Shown: positions 10,089 to 20,848, counted from the stretch's first letter. The stretch is 64,000 nucleotides of DNA from Streptomyces californicus (GCF_000717645.1 NZ_JNZZ01000003.1:1-64000); one strand, 5' to 3'. The notes: generated by a model from the sequence alone, not told the origin. Numbers and translations: made by a program.

Positions 10089-11147
10089 TCAGCCTCCCGG
10101 CGAGATCCGGTGCGGGTCGGGGACGGCGGTGAGGATCGCCGAGACCACCACGACCAGTCCCAACACCGCCTGTTCATGACGGGCCAGCCGGTGCGCGACA
10201 GATGGGTCGTGGTCCTGGAGCATGCGCCGCCGGGCCGCCAGCGCCAGCGCGCTGACCACGGCCATGAGCACCAGCTTGGCCAGCAGGGTGCGTCCGTAGG
10301 CGGAGGTGAACACCACGTCCAGCGGCAGCCGGCGCAGTGTCGAGACGGTGCCGGTGGCGGCGAGGGCCGCGTACAGCCAGGCCGCCAGGCGGGCGTAGCG
10401 GCCGAGCAGCGTGCGGGCCGCGACGGGCGAGCCGCGCCAGTGCCACATCGTGCGCAGGACGCACAGCAGCCCGCCGCACCAGAGCGAGGCCGCGGTCAGA
10501 TGGACGACGGTGAGGGCGGCGCCGACCGCGGGGCTGTACGCCTCCGGGTGGGCGCGCAGGGCCTCCGCGCCGATGACCACCGCGAGCGGGATGAGCGCGA
10601 GGTCCGGGCGTTCGGTCGCGGCGCAGATCGCGGCGAGGACCAGGCCGTTGGCGACGACGAGGAGCAGTCCGCCCTCGCGGGTGCCGTACGTCTCGATGAG
10701 GCCGAGTCCGCCGACGACGGCGAGGCGGACGATCTGCCCGGCCGCCGCTGCGGCCCCGGCGAGCGAGGCGAGCACGGCCCAGCTCCGGACGGGGGTGCGG
10801 GGGCGGCCCCGGACGGGCCGGATCAGCTGCGGGGCGAGGAGTTCGCCCAGGTGGAGGGCGAGGGCGGTGAACAGGACGGTACGGAGCGCCGCGGTCAGCC
10901 CCGCACCGGGCATCTGAAGCTCTCCGGTGCCGCGCGCCGCGACGCCGGGGCCGAGCAGGGCGATGAGGAGCGCGAGGCCGCCCGCCGCGCAGACCAGCAG
11001 CGGGCCGGTCCGGGAGCGTGCGGCCGGCGGCCCGGGTATCGCACCCGTGCGGGGCGCGTGGCCGACGGGTCTCGGCGCGGCGGTCGTCAAGAACAGGCCG
11101 AGCCGGTTCTGAGCAGCCGGGTCGGCGGGAGGTCCGGAGAACGTCAC
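10089..11147 (-). CDS. CopD-like copper resistance D family membrane protein
   Basis: 352 aa, about eight hydrophobic helices. A proline-rich cytoplasmic N-terminus precedes TM1 (LLVCAAGGLALLIALLGPGV). The C-terminal half holds the CopD signature: histidines in ALTVVHLTAASLWCGGLL, then MWHWRGSP and LLGRYARLAAWLYAALAATGTV, ending at ALGARRR-type residues. CopD/YcnJ proteins are thought to move copper across the membrane. There is no CopC domain or CopC gene here, so substrate and direction are uncertain. It is transcribed away from the EF-hand gene, with a repeat array in its upstream region. Confidence 0.8.
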   Translation of the reverse strand: MTFSGPPADPAAQNRLGLFLTTAAPRPVGHAPRTGAIPGPPAARSRTGPLLVCAAGGLALLIALLGPGVAARGTGELQMPGAGLTAALRTVLFTALALHLGELLAPQLIRPVRGRPRTPVRSWAVLASLAGAAAAAGQIVRLAVVGGLGLIETYGTREGGLLLVVANGLVLAAICAATERPDLALIPLAVVIGAEALRAHPEAYSPAVGAALTVVHLTAASLWCGGLLCVLRTMWHWRGSPVAARTLLGRYARLAAWLYAALAATGTVSTLRRLPLDVVFTSAYGRTLLAKLVLMAVVSALALAARRRMLQDHDPSVAHRLARHEQAVLGLVVVVSAILTAVPDPHRISPGG

Positions 11148-11193
11148 GGCCCGATCCTCACCCGCGGCCGAAAAGGCGGCAAGCCGCGCATAA

Positions 11194-11325
11194 CGGACGG
11201 TTAAGGCAGGCTCGGCGGACGGTTAAGGCGTGCTGGGAGATGGCTGAGGCGCGTCCGGCGGACGGTTTACGGCGGGTCCGGTGAACGGCCGAAGCGCACC
11301 CGGCGGACGGTTGACGGCGGGTCCG
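11194..11325. repeat. Imperfect tandem repeat, 22-bp period, six units
   Basis: CGGACGGTT recurs at 11194, 11216, 11259 and 11304, with degenerate copies at about 11238 and 11282, giving a regular 21-23 bp phase. The array sits just upstream of the CopD-like gene. The period is two helical turns, so it could be a cluster of binding sites, but it may also be simple slippage DNA. Confidence 0.7.
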
Positions 11326-11432
11326 GTGAAGGCGGGCCGGCGGGTCAGGTCGTGCCGGGCGCCGCAGGCCGGGCGGGCTCCGGCCGGCCGCGCGGGGCGT
11401 GCCCCGGCGGGCCGGCCGGTCCCCGTCCGGGG

Positions 11433-11648
11433 TCAGCCCTTGTTCTGCGCGGCCCAGAACTCGTCGAAGGTGAGCAGGCCGTCACCGTTGGCGTCGTGGG
11501 AGTTGATGATCGCCTGCGCCACCGTCTCGGTGACGAAGGGGTCGCCCAGCTGGGCCATCGCGCTCTTGTACTCGCCGGCCGTGATGAGCCCGTCGCCGTT
11601 CGCGTCGAACTTCTCGAATACCGTCCGCGCCGACTCGATGTCCGCCAC
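11433..11648 (-). CDS. Small EF-hand calcium-binding protein
   Basis: 71 aa with two canonical EF-hand loops, DANGDGLITAGEY at residues about 15-27 and DANGDGLLTFDEF at about 51-63. Both carry Asp at positions 1, 3 and 5 and Glu at 12, so both should bind Ca2+. Members of this size in Streptomyces (the Cab proteins, as I recall) act as calcium buffers or sensors. It is cytoplasmic. The GTG start at 11648 has GAAGGGGTGG upstream. It lies about 40 bp downstream of the deacetylase stop on the same strand and could share its transcript. Confidence 0.92.
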   Translation of the reverse strand: MADIESARTVFEKFDANGDGLITAGEYKSAMAQLGDPFVTETVAQAIINSHDANGDGLLTFDEFWAAQNKG

Positions 11649-11688
11649 AGTTCCACCCCTTCGTGATGCCGAATGTTCAGGGGTCAGA

Positions 11689-12591
11689 TTATCCGGCCGT
11701 CCGGGCGGCCCCGGTGGCTGGTCGGGCCATCAGCTCCGTGGCCGTCACCGCGTGCAGCCCGCGCCGGCCGATCTCGGCGAGGAGCAGCGGCAGCGCGGCC
11801 ACGGTGACGGGGCGTCCGAGGCTCAGCTCCACCACCGACCCGTTGCGCAGTTCCCCGGCGACCTTGCGGGTGACGGTGGCGACGCGGGTGGCCGCGTGAT
11901 CGAGCGACTCCACGTCGCAGGCGAGGACGTGGGGGTAGCCGGCCCGCCGCGCGAGCCGCTCCACCAGCGGGGAGGCGTACGCGGTGGGCGAGGGCCGGAA
12001 CCAGGCGCCGGCGGACCCGGTGAGCCGGCGCAGCCGCCGGGCGCAGGCGGCGATCTCCTCGTACGCCGCACTCTCGTCGAGGGCCGCCAGGTCGAGGTGG
12101 TGCTCGGTGTGGTTGCCCAGCTCGTGGCCCCCGTCGAGAATCCGCCGGGCCAGCTCGGGGTGCCGGGCGAGCCAGGTGCCGACGGCGAGCACGGTGACGC
12201 GCGCACCGGCCCGTTCGCACCGGGCGAGGGCGGCGACGGCGAGGTCCGGGTCGCCGCGCCCGTCGAAGGTGAGGGCGACCCGGGGCCGGTCGCGCGGCCC
12301 GTGCGCGATCCGCACGGGCAGCCCGGGAAACCGGCGCGGGGCGGGGGCGGGAGCGGGAGCGGGTGCGCGAGCGGGGCCGGAAGCACCGGGCGCGGGCGGG
12401 GCGGATGCCCCGGACGTGGGCGCGGCCCGACCCGAGGCCCCGGACGTGGGCGCCGCCCGACCGGGGAGCCCTGCGGTCGGCTCCCGTCGGCCGGAGGGCT
12501 CCGCGCACCCGGCGAGGAGGGCGGCGGCCAGCGCTCCGGCCCCGGCGCCGAGCGCGCGGCGGCGGCCCGGCGGGTTCCCGTAACCGTGCAT
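11689..12591 (-). CDS. Polysaccharide deacetylase (NodB-type) lipoprotein
   Basis: About 300 aa. The N-terminus is a lipoprotein signal peptide with twin arginines nearby and lipobox LLAGC, followed by a long Ala/Pro/Gly linker with the repeated phrase APTSGASGRA. The NodB domain starts about residue 98. Motif 1 reads LTFDGRGDPD, so the usual TFDDG aspartate pair is altered. Motif 2 GNHTEHH keeps the HxxxH metal site, and FRPSPTAY stands where RxPY is normal. It should sit on the outer membrane face and may deacetylate wall or capsule N-acetyl sugars, with activity uncertain because of motif 1. GAGGTGG precedes the ATG at 12591. An open frame to 12693 lacks a ribosome site. Confidence 0.85.
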   Translation of the reverse strand: MHGYGNPPGRRRALGAGAGALAAALLAGCAEPSGRREPTAGLPGRAAPTSGASGRAAPTSGASAPPAPGASGPARAPAPAPAPAPRRFPGLPVRIAHGPRDRPRVALTFDGRGDPDLAVAALARCERAGARVTVLAVGTWLARHPELARRILDGGHELGNHTEHHLDLAALDESAAYEEIAACARRLRRLTGSAGAWFRPSPTAYASPLVERLARRAGYPHVLACDVESLDHAATRVATVTRKVAGELRNGSVVELSLGRPVTVAALPLLLAEIGRRGLHAVTATELMARPATGAARTAG

Positions 12592-12692
12592 CCCCGACCA
12601 CCTCACGCTCCACCGCCGCCACCGGTACCCCCGGATTCCGGGGACAGAGTAGAGGCGGTACGGGCGAAATGCGGCGATTGAGTAGTTCATCA

Positions 12693-12712
12693 AATGATCT
12701 ATGAATCATTCA
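12693..12712 (-). promoter_or_regulatory. AT-rich inverted repeat upstream of deacetylase
   Basis: AATGAT (12693-12698) and ATCATT (12705-12710) form inverted arms. They overlap the dyad TGAATCATTCA at 12702-12712. The site is about 100 bp upstream of the deacetylase start in an AT-rich island, a likely operator or promoter element. The binding protein is unknown. Confidence 0.35.
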
Positions 12713-12924
12713 AGAGATGCCATAATGATGCATGGAATGCCAGGTTAGTGATGGAGCACACCTGCGATTCACGCGCCAAGCGCCCGATTGCACCTGGAAT
12801 ATCCCGACAAGTCGCTTTGGCACCGAGGTCGCCCGTCTGCCATAGTCGGAGCCACGACCTCCATTGACCCGGGCAAGGTCGCCAGAAGCGGCCGTGAACA
12901 CACCCCCCATTTCACGGCCCCCGT

Positions 12925-12969
12925 CAGAAGCCCCCGCAGCGCCCCACCACGGCGAACCGGGGGCTTCTG
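12925..12969 (-). terminator. Hairpin terminator downstream of ATPase gene
   Basis: Perfect 12-bp arms CAGAAGCCCCCG (12925-12936) and CGGGGGCTTCTG (12958-12969) with a 21-base loop, starting 38 bp after the ATPase stop. Confidence 0.65.
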
Positions 12970-13006
12970 CGTATCCGGCCGGAAGACCCGAGGGGGCGAG
13001 CCCCGG

Positions 13007-13510
13007 TCAGCGGTCGGCGATACGCATCTCGAACCAGGTGACCTTGCCGCGCGGCAGCAGGTCCACGCCCCACCGGTCGGACAGCTTGTCGACCAGGAAG
13101 AGGCCCCGGCCGCTGACGTCCATCTCGCGCACCGGCATGAGGCACGGCAGACCCCGCGAGGGGTCGCGCACCTCGATGCGGATCCAGCCCCGGCGGCGCA
13201 CCATCCGCAGACCGAAGACCCGGGCCCCGGTGTGCCGTACGGCGTTGCCGACCAGCTCCGAGACGAGGAGCACCGCGAACTCGGCGGTCTGCGGCGAGAG
13301 GGACCACTGGCGGAGCACGACGCAGGAGGTGAGCCTGCGGGCCGTCGCCGCCGACTCCGGACGCGACGGCAGCCGGACCTCCCCCTCGGTCGGATCGCCG
13401 AACAACTTCAGCGCCTTGAACGCCTGTTCGTCATCCATGGTCGACGTCCACCGTGCCGCGGTCGCACTGCTGCGCGGTCGCGGCTCATTCACACCCTCCA
13501 GGCCCGCCAT
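13007..13510 (-). CDS. ATP-binding protein, anti-sigma-factor-type histidine-kinase-like ATPase
   Basis: About 167 aa. A single HATPase_c domain shows the N box ELVGNAVRHTG, a D-box region EVRDPSRG and the G box SGRGLFLVDKLSDRWG. There is no phosphoacceptor histidine or membrane segment. Streptomyces encode dozens of such RsbW/SpoIIAB-like proteins, which bind partner sigma or anti-anti-sigma factors or serve as orphan regulators. The start at 13510 (MAGLEGVNEPR) matches my memory of homologues. ATG at 13534 and an open frame to 13639 are alternatives. It stands alone between two hairpins. The partner is unknown. Confidence 0.85.
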   Translation of the reverse strand: MAGLEGVNEPRPRSSATAARWTSTMDDEQAFKALKLFGDPTEGEVRLPSRPESAATARRLTSCVVLRQWSLSPQTAEFAVLLVSELVGNAVRHTGARVFGLRMVRRRGWIRIEVRDPSRGLPCLMPVREMDVSGRGLFLVDKLSDRWGVDLLPRGKVTWFEMRIADR

Positions 13511-13691
13511 GCCCACCATCATGGCCGCAGACATCGCCCCCCGGGGTCGTTCCGGGGGAATCCGCGCCCGGCCAACAGGCCGCCCGAGGAAGGCTTTTGA
13601 CATATGCCCCGGGCATGACAGCATCCTGAACGCCCGCACTGAGCTGCGGTGTTGCTCCGGTGTCCGCAGCCCGTCCGGGCGGAGAGCGCTC

Positions 13692-13718
13692 CGGGCCTTA
13701 AGGTTCTCTTAAGGCCCG
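13692..13718. terminator. Hairpin downstream of enoyl-CoA hydratase
   Basis: Perfect 11-bp arms CGGGCCTTAAG (13692-13702) and CTTAAGGCCCG (13708-13718) with a 5-base loop. It lies 79 bp beyond the hydratase stop and about 180 bp before the ATPase start, so it separates the two minus-strand units. Confidence 0.6.
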
Positions 13719-13796
13719 GATAATCCGCCCTGACGGATGAACACCTCGCGCGGGACCGTCCGACCCGACTACCGGGGCACCCGTTCCGACTACGGG

Positions 13797-14564
13797 TCAG
13801 CCGAACGTGGCCTTGCCCGGGCCCTCCTCGACGAAGCTGCGCATGCCCCGCTCGCGGTCCTCCGTGGCGAACAGACCGGAGAACCAGTTCCGCTCGATCG
13901 TCAGCCCGGTGTCGATGTCCGTCTCCAGTCCGGCGTCGATCGACTCCTTGGCGGCGCGCAGCGCCAGCGCGGGGCCCTTGGCCAGCTTCGCGGCCCAGGC
14001 GTACGCCTGCTCGTAGACCTCGGCCGCCGGGACCACCCGGTCGACCAGGCCGAGCGCCAGGGCCTCCTCCGCCTTGACCATGCGGCCGGTGAAGATGAGG
14101 TCCTTGGCCCGGGAGGGGCCGATCAGCCGGGCCAGCCGCTGGGTGCCGCCCGCGCCCGGGATCAGCCCGAGGAGAATCTCCGGCTGGCCGAGCTTGGCGT
14201 TGTCGGCGGCGATGCGGAAGTCGGCGCAGAGGGCCAGTTCGCAGCCGCCGCCGAGCGCGTAGCCGGTGACGGCGGCGACGACCGGCTTCGGGATGCGGGC
14301 GACGGCGGTGAAGGCGTCCTGGAGCCCCTTGGACCGGAGCACCATCGCGGTGTGGTCCATCGCCTGCATCTCCTTGATGTCCGCGCCGGCCGCGAACACC
14401 TTCTCGCCGCCGTAGAGGATCACGGAGCGCACGTCCTCGCGCCGGGTCGCCTCCTCGGCCAGCTCGCGCAGCCGGTCCTGGATGGCGACGTCCAGGGCGT
14501 TCATGGGCGGCCGGTCGAGCCGGATGGTGCCGACGCCGTCGCGTACTTCGAAGGTCACAGTCAT
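13797..14564 (-). CDS. Enoyl-CoA hydratase/isomerase family protein
   Basis: 255 aa, full-length crotonase fold. Oxyanion-hole segments are FAAGADIKEM (residues about 58-67) and GYALGGGCELALCADFRIA (about 101-119). The region GQPEILLGLIPGAGGTQRL (about 126-144) carries a glutamate and the GAGGT loop typical of genuine hydratases. The C-terminus lacks the 3-hydroxyacyl-CoA dehydrogenase domain of the large FadB proteins. It likely hydrates 2-enoyl-CoA in beta-oxidation or a related degradative route, in the cytoplasm. It has no beta-oxidation neighbours here. Start ATG, MTVTFEVRDG. Confidence 0.92.
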   Translation of the reverse strand: MTVTFEVRDGVGTIRLDRPPMNALDVAIQDRLRELAEEATRREDVRSVILYGGEKVFAAGADIKEMQAMDHTAMVLRSKGLQDAFTAVARIPKPVVAAVTGYALGGGCELALCADFRIAADNAKLGQPEILLGLIPGAGGTQRLARLIGPSRAKDLIFTGRMVKAEEALALGLVDRVVPAAEVYEQAYAWAAKLAKGPALALRAAKESIDAGLETDIDTGLTIERNWFSGLFATEDRERGMRSFVEEGPGKATFG

Positions 14565-14655
14565 GGCTAGAGGTTAACCACCGCTAACGACGGCGGGCCC
14601 GGTGCCGTTGGTCACAGCACCGGGCCCGCCCGGGTCGTTCAGGAGCGGAGGCGGT

Positions 14656-15900
14656 CTACTTCTTCCACTCCGCCCAGTCCATGTTCCAGCCGTTGAGGCC
14701 GTTGTCCGGCTGGATCACCTTGTCGTGGGAGTTCTTCACGATGACCACGTCGCCGATCAGCGACTTGTTGTAGAACCAGGCCGCCGGCGTCTGGTTGTCG
14801 TAGCCGCCGCGCACATCGCGCAGACCGACGCAGCCGTGGCTGGTGTTGGTGTTGCCGAAGATCGAGGACGCGCCCCAGTAGTTGCCGTGCAGGAAGGTGC
14901 CCGACGTGGAGAGCCGCATGGCGTGCGGGACGTCCTTGATGTCGTACTCGCCGCCGAAGCCGACGGTGTCACCGTTCATACGGGTCACCTTGAGCTTCTC
15001 GCTGATGACCATCTGACCGTTGTACGTGGTCGTCGCCGGGGCACCCGCCGAGATCGGGATGTCCTTGATCTGCTTGCCGTCGCGGACCACCTTCATCCGC
15101 TTCGCGCTCGCGTCCACGGTGGAGACCTGGCTGCGGCCGATGGTGAACTTCACCGTCTTGGTCTGCTTGCCGTAGACGCCCGGCCGGCCTTCGACGCCGT
15201 CGAGGTTGAGCTCGACGGTCACCTTGGTGCCCGACGCCCAGTACTTCTCCGGGCGGAAGTCGAGGCGGTCGTTGCCGAACCAGTGGCCCTCGATCTCGAC
15301 GGCCGGTTCGGCCGTCACCTTGATGGCGCGCTCGACCGCGTCCGGGTCGGTGATGCCCCGGGTGAAGTTGATGGAGACCGGCATGCCGACCCCGACGGTG
15401 GAGCCGTCCTCGGGCGTGTACTGCCCGATGAAGGTGTTCGCGGGGACGAGCGTGGTGAAGGTGGTGTCCTTCGCCGACTCACGGCCCTCGGAGTCCTTCG
15501 CGACCGCGTGCACCGTGTACTTGGTGGCCGCGGCGAGGTGCCGCTCCGGCGTCCAGCTCGCGCCGTCCGCCGCGATCTCGCCCTCGACCTCGTTGCCCTT
15601 GGGGTCCGCGACCTTGACCGTGGTCAGCTTGCCCTGCTCGGCGCCGATCTTCAGGGCGCCGCTGGTCGCCACCGCGTCCGCCCCGTCCTTCGGCGCGATG
15701 GTCACGACGGCCTGCGAGGCGGTCGTGTCGCCCTTCTTCGTCCCGCCCGCGGGGTCCTTCTTGTCCCCCGCGTCGGCGCTGCCGCCGCACGCCGTCACCA
15801 GCATCAGCAGTGCGCCCAGCATCAGGGCGGAAAGCCCCGTTCCCCCGCGCCGCTTCCCGCTCGCCCCGGCCGATGCCCCCGATATCGGCTGCCCGTTCAC
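14656..15900 (-). CDS. L,D-transpeptidase lipoprotein with Ig-like domains (copy 1)
   Basis: 414 aa from a GTG start behind GAGGGGAG. Signal peptide with lipobox VTACGGS, a short charged linker, two Ig-like modules (about 70-255) and a YkuD catalytic domain (about 270-400). The active-site motif HGCVGLRD places the nucleophilic Cys at residue 357, with the catalytic His in SHG just before it. The enzyme forms 3-3 cross-links between meso/LL-diaminopimelate stems on the outer membrane face. The architecture matches the mycobacterial LdtMt2 type. It is paralogous to the gene at 16265-17509 in the same orientation. Confidence 0.93.
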   Translation of the reverse strand: MNGQPISGASAGASGKRRGGTGLSALMLGALLMLVTACGGSADAGDKKDPAGGTKKGDTTASQAVVTIAPKDGADAVATSGALKIGAEQGKLTTVKVADPKGNEVEGEIAADGASWTPERHLAAATKYTVHAVAKDSEGRESAKDTTFTTLVPANTFIGQYTPEDGSTVGVGMPVSINFTRGITDPDAVERAIKVTAEPAVEIEGHWFGNDRLDFRPEKYWASGTKVTVELNLDGVEGRPGVYGKQTKTVKFTIGRSQVSTVDASAKRMKVVRDGKQIKDIPISAGAPATTTYNGQMVISEKLKVTRMNGDTVGFGGEYDIKDVPHAMRLSTSGTFLHGNYWGASSIFGNTNTSHGCVGLRDVRGGYDNQTPAAWFYNKSLIGDVVIVKNSHDKVIQPDNGLNGWNMDWAEWKK

Positions 15901-16264
15901 TGTGGTCTTCTCCCCTCGCACGGCCCCGGCTCCCGCCGTGGCCCGCACCCCCGCGCGCTACACCTGCACGCCCATCGAAAGATAATCACACCAACGTCGG
16001 GTGAACTCCCCCCGGGATGTCACCGTTCCGTCCCAACTGGTCCGGAGGGCTCCCCGGGAAGCCGCGCAGGTGGCGCGGGGTACAGGGACGAGCACGGGGA
16101 GCGCCGGCCCCCGGCGCGGGGCGCGCGGGGGCGGGGGCCGACGCGGGGCGGCCAACGGGGGCCGGGGTCAGGGCGTGGGGCCCGGAGCCGGGTTCAGGAC
16201 GTGGGGCCAGAATCGGGGCCCGAGGCCGGGGGCCGGAGTCCGGGGCTCGGGGCCGGGGCCGGGG
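15901..16264. repeat. GC-rich low-complexity spacer between transpeptidase genes
   Basis: No gene is supported. From about 16080 to 16264 the plus strand is an irregular run of GGGGCC, GGGGCCGGAG and GGGTCAGGG type motifs with strong G skew. The part near 15960-16010 is locally AT-richer (GAAAGATAATCACACC) and likely holds the promoter of the copy 1 transpeptidase. Confidence 0.5.
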
Positions 16265-17509
16265 TCAGGGCCGAAGGGCCGAGCCCGCCTTCCACTTCTT
16301 CCAGCCCATGTTCCAGCCGCTGAGCCCGTTGTCCGGGGAGACCTTCTTGTCCTTCGAGTTGACCACCTCGACCACGTCGCCGATCAGGGTCCGGTCGAAG
16401 AACCAGCCGCCGGGCGCGGCGGCGTCGCCGCCCTTGGCGTCGCGCAGCCCGATGCAGCCGTGGCTGACGTTCTCCTCGCCGAAGACGGACGCGTCGGCCC
16501 AGTAGTTACCGTGCAGGAAGGTGCCGGACTCGGTGAGCCGGATCGCGTGCGGCACGTCCTTGATGTCGTACTCGCCCTTGCCCTCCTTGTCGGTGAAGCC
16601 GACGGTCGCCCCGTTCATCCGGGTCACCTCGTGCATCTCGGAGACCACCATGCGGCCGTTGTACGTGGTGGTCTTCGGGGCGCCCGCCGTGATCGGGACC
16701 GTTTCGAGGAGTTCACCGTCCCGGCGCACCTCCATCGTCTTGGCCTCCGCGTCGACCCGGGAGACCTGGGAGCGGCCGACCGTGAACACGACGGTCTTGT
16801 CCTGGCTGCCGTAGACCCCCTTCGCCCCCTCGACGTCCCGCAGCCCGATGTCCACGGTGACCTCGGTGCCGGGCTCCCAGTACGTCTCGGGGCGGAAGTC
16901 GAGCCGGTCCTTTCCGAACCAGTGGCCGGCGACCTCGACCACCGGATCGGACGTCACCCGGATGGCCTTCTCCACCGCCGCCCGGTCCTCGATCGGCCGG
17001 TTGAAGGAGAAGGAGACGATCATGCCGGTACCCACGGTGGACCGGTTCTCCGGCTTGAAGTAGCCGATGAAGCGGTGCTCGGGGACGAGCGTGGTGAAGG
17101 TGGAGTGCCGGGCGGAGCGGCGGCCCCGGTCGTCCACGGCGACCGCGTCGACGCTGTACTTCGCGGCGAGGGCGAGCCGGCCAGCCGTCGGCTCCGGGGC
17201 CCAGGAGCGTCCGTCGTCGGAGAACCGCCCGGCCACCGTCTGCTGCTGCGCGTCCTCGATCCGCGTGACCTTGACGCTCTCCAGCCGCCCGTCGGGGACC
17301 TTCACCGCGATGCGGGCCTCCTCGTCGACGCCCGTCGCGCCGTTCTCCGGGTAGACGCTGATCGCGTCGCCGGGGGCCCGCGCCTTGCCGTTGAGCAGGG
17401 CCTCCCGGGTCTCGGTGCAGCCGGTCAGGAGGGCCAGCACGGTCAGTAGTCCTGCCCATGTCAGCACGGCGGCCGAGCGGGGCCGTGCGCTCTTCGCTGA
17501 GTGGTTCAC
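16265..17509 (-). CDS. L,D-transpeptidase lipoprotein with Ig-like domains (copy 2)
   Basis: 414 aa, GTG start with GGGGGAG directly upstream. Layout is the same as copy 1: signal peptide with lipobox LLTGC, Ig-like modules, then YkuD domain with HGCIGLRD; nucleophile at Cys352. It shares long matching phrases with copy 1 (TTYNGQ/RMV, IPVSFS-type strands, GTFLHGNYW, SDDGLSGWNM-like end), so the pair arose by duplication. Both should make 3-3 peptidoglycan cross-links, and divergence may reflect different substrate or growth stage. A 364-bp repeat-rich spacer separates the copies, which suggests separate promoters. Confidence 0.93.
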   Translation of the reverse strand: MNHSAKSARPRSAAVLTWAGLLTVLALLTGCTETREALLNGKARAPGDAISVYPENGATGVDEEARIAVKVPDGRLESVKVTRIEDAQQQTVAGRFSDDGRSWAPEPTAGRLALAAKYSVDAVAVDDRGRRSARHSTFTTLVPEHRFIGYFKPENRSTVGTGMIVSFSFNRPIEDRAAVEKAIRVTSDPVVEVAGHWFGKDRLDFRPETYWEPGTEVTVDIGLRDVEGAKGVYGSQDKTVVFTVGRSQVSRVDAEAKTMEVRRDGELLETVPITAGAPKTTTYNGRMVVSEMHEVTRMNGATVGFTDKEGKGEYDIKDVPHAIRLTESGTFLHGNYWADASVFGEENVSHGCIGLRDAKGGDAAAPGGWFFDRTLIGDVVEVVNSKDKKVSPDNGLSGWNMGWKKWKAGSALRP

Positions 17510-17663
17510 GCTCCCCCAACGACCAGGGCCGGTCGGGGGAAACGTGAGTGCGGGGCCGCCGATGGGCAGAACTGGGGGGAGGACTCCTACGACGAGGGGC
17601 CGCGGCCGGGACGCCGCGCCCCCTCCTCCGGTGCCCGTCCTACGAGCCGCGGGAGGCTACACG

Positions 17664-20099
<2,436 letters not shown>

Positions 20100-20197
20100 G
20101 GCGTCAGGCGTCAGGCGTCAGGCGTCAGGCGTCAGGCGTCAGGCGTCAGGCGTCAGGCGTCAGGCGTCAGGCGTCAGGCGTCAGGCGTCAGGCGTCA
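20100..20197. repeat. Perfect heptamer tandem repeat (GGCGTCA)14
   Basis: Fourteen identical copies of GGCGTCA fill all 98 bases between the glgX stop codon and the end of the response-regulator gene. The final TCA (20195-20197) is the TGA stop of that minus-strand gene, so the array begins inside its coding frame and runs on as its 3' region. On the minus strand the unit reads TGACGCC, which places a TGA in every frame repeatedly. Copy number is likely to vary between strains. Confidence 0.97.
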
Positions 20198-20848
20198 GCC
20201 CAGGATGCCGCGGTCGTAGCCGACGGCGACGGCGGCGGCCCGGTCCTTGGCGCCCAGCTTGGCGAAGACGTGGGTGAGGTGGGTCTTCACGGTGGCCTCG
20301 CTGATGAACAGCTCGGCGGCGATCTCCCGGTTGGTGGTGCCCCGCGCGACCAGGACCAGCACCTCGCGCTCACGGGCCGACAGCGCGGTGCCCGCGGGGT
20401 CGGCGGCCGGGGTGCGGACCCGCGTCATCAGCCGGGAGGCGACGGCGGGCGACAGGACGCTGCGCCCGTCGGCGGCGGCGCGGACGGCCGCGAACAGCTC
20501 GTCGCGCGGGGCGTCCTTGAGCAGATAGCCCGTCGCGCCCGCCTCGATCGCGGGGAGGGTGTCGGAGTCGGTGTCGTACGTGGTCAGCACCAGGACCCTG
20601 GAGCGCGCGCCGCGCCGGGTCAGCTCCGCGATGGCCGCCACTCCCCCGCCGCCGGGCATGCGCAGGTCCATCAGGACGACGTCGGGGTCGCACCGTTCGA
20701 CGACGGCGAGGGCGTCCACCCCGTTCGCCGCCTCGCCGAGGACCTCGAAGCCGGGGGCGGCGGTGAACATGCCGCGCAGACCGTCCCGGACGACCGGGTG
20801 GTCGTCGACGACGACGAGGCTGACGGTGCGGGCGGCGGTCTCGCTCAT
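20195..20848 (-). CDS. NarL/LuxR-family response regulator
   Basis: 217 aa. Receiver domain with the acidic pocket VVDDHP, phosphoacceptor Asp in VVLMDLRMPGGGG (about residue 56), conserved Thr in LVLTTYD and Lys in YLLKDAP. C-terminal LuxR HTH (about 150-210) with LSAREREVLVLVARGTTNREIAAELFISEATVKTH-type helices. It is encoded 77 bp after the histidine kinase and completes a minus-strand unit ABC ATPase-permease-kinase-regulator, so it probably controls that transporter in response to a membrane-perturbing signal. Start ATG at 20848 (MSETAAR); an upstream in-frame extension is unlikely. Its stop lies in the heptamer repeat. Confidence 0.93.
   Translation of the reverse strand: MSETAARTVSLVVVDDHPVVRDGLRGMFTAAPGFEVLGEAANGVDALAVVERCDPDVVLMDLRMPGGGGVAAIAELTRRGARSRVLVLTTYDTDSDTLPAIEAGATGYLLKDAPRDELFAAVRAAADGRSVLSPAVASRLMTRVRTPAADPAGTALSAREREVLVLVARGTTNREIAAELFISEATVKTHLTHVFAKLGAKDRAAAVAVGYDRGILG

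Larger units (their letters stand above)
12592..13006. other. Intergenic region between deacetylase and ATPase genes
   Basis: No supported gene. The half next to the deacetylase is unusually AT-rich for this genome (about 12685-12760) and should contain its promoter. The other half carries the hairpin terminator of the ATPase gene, listed separately. Confidence 0.55.

Noticed and set aside
12710..12910. 66-codon minus-strand ORF in the deacetylase upstream region
   Set aside because: Short, no ribosome site, and lies in the promoter/AT-rich island.
12864..13712. 282-codon plus-strand frame opposite the ATPase gene
   Set aside because: The minus strand encodes a clear HATPase domain; the plus frame has no ribosome site or homology pattern.
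20100..20197. Possible CRISPR array
   Set aside because: Units are seven bases long and directly adjacent, with no spacers; it is a simple tandem repeat.
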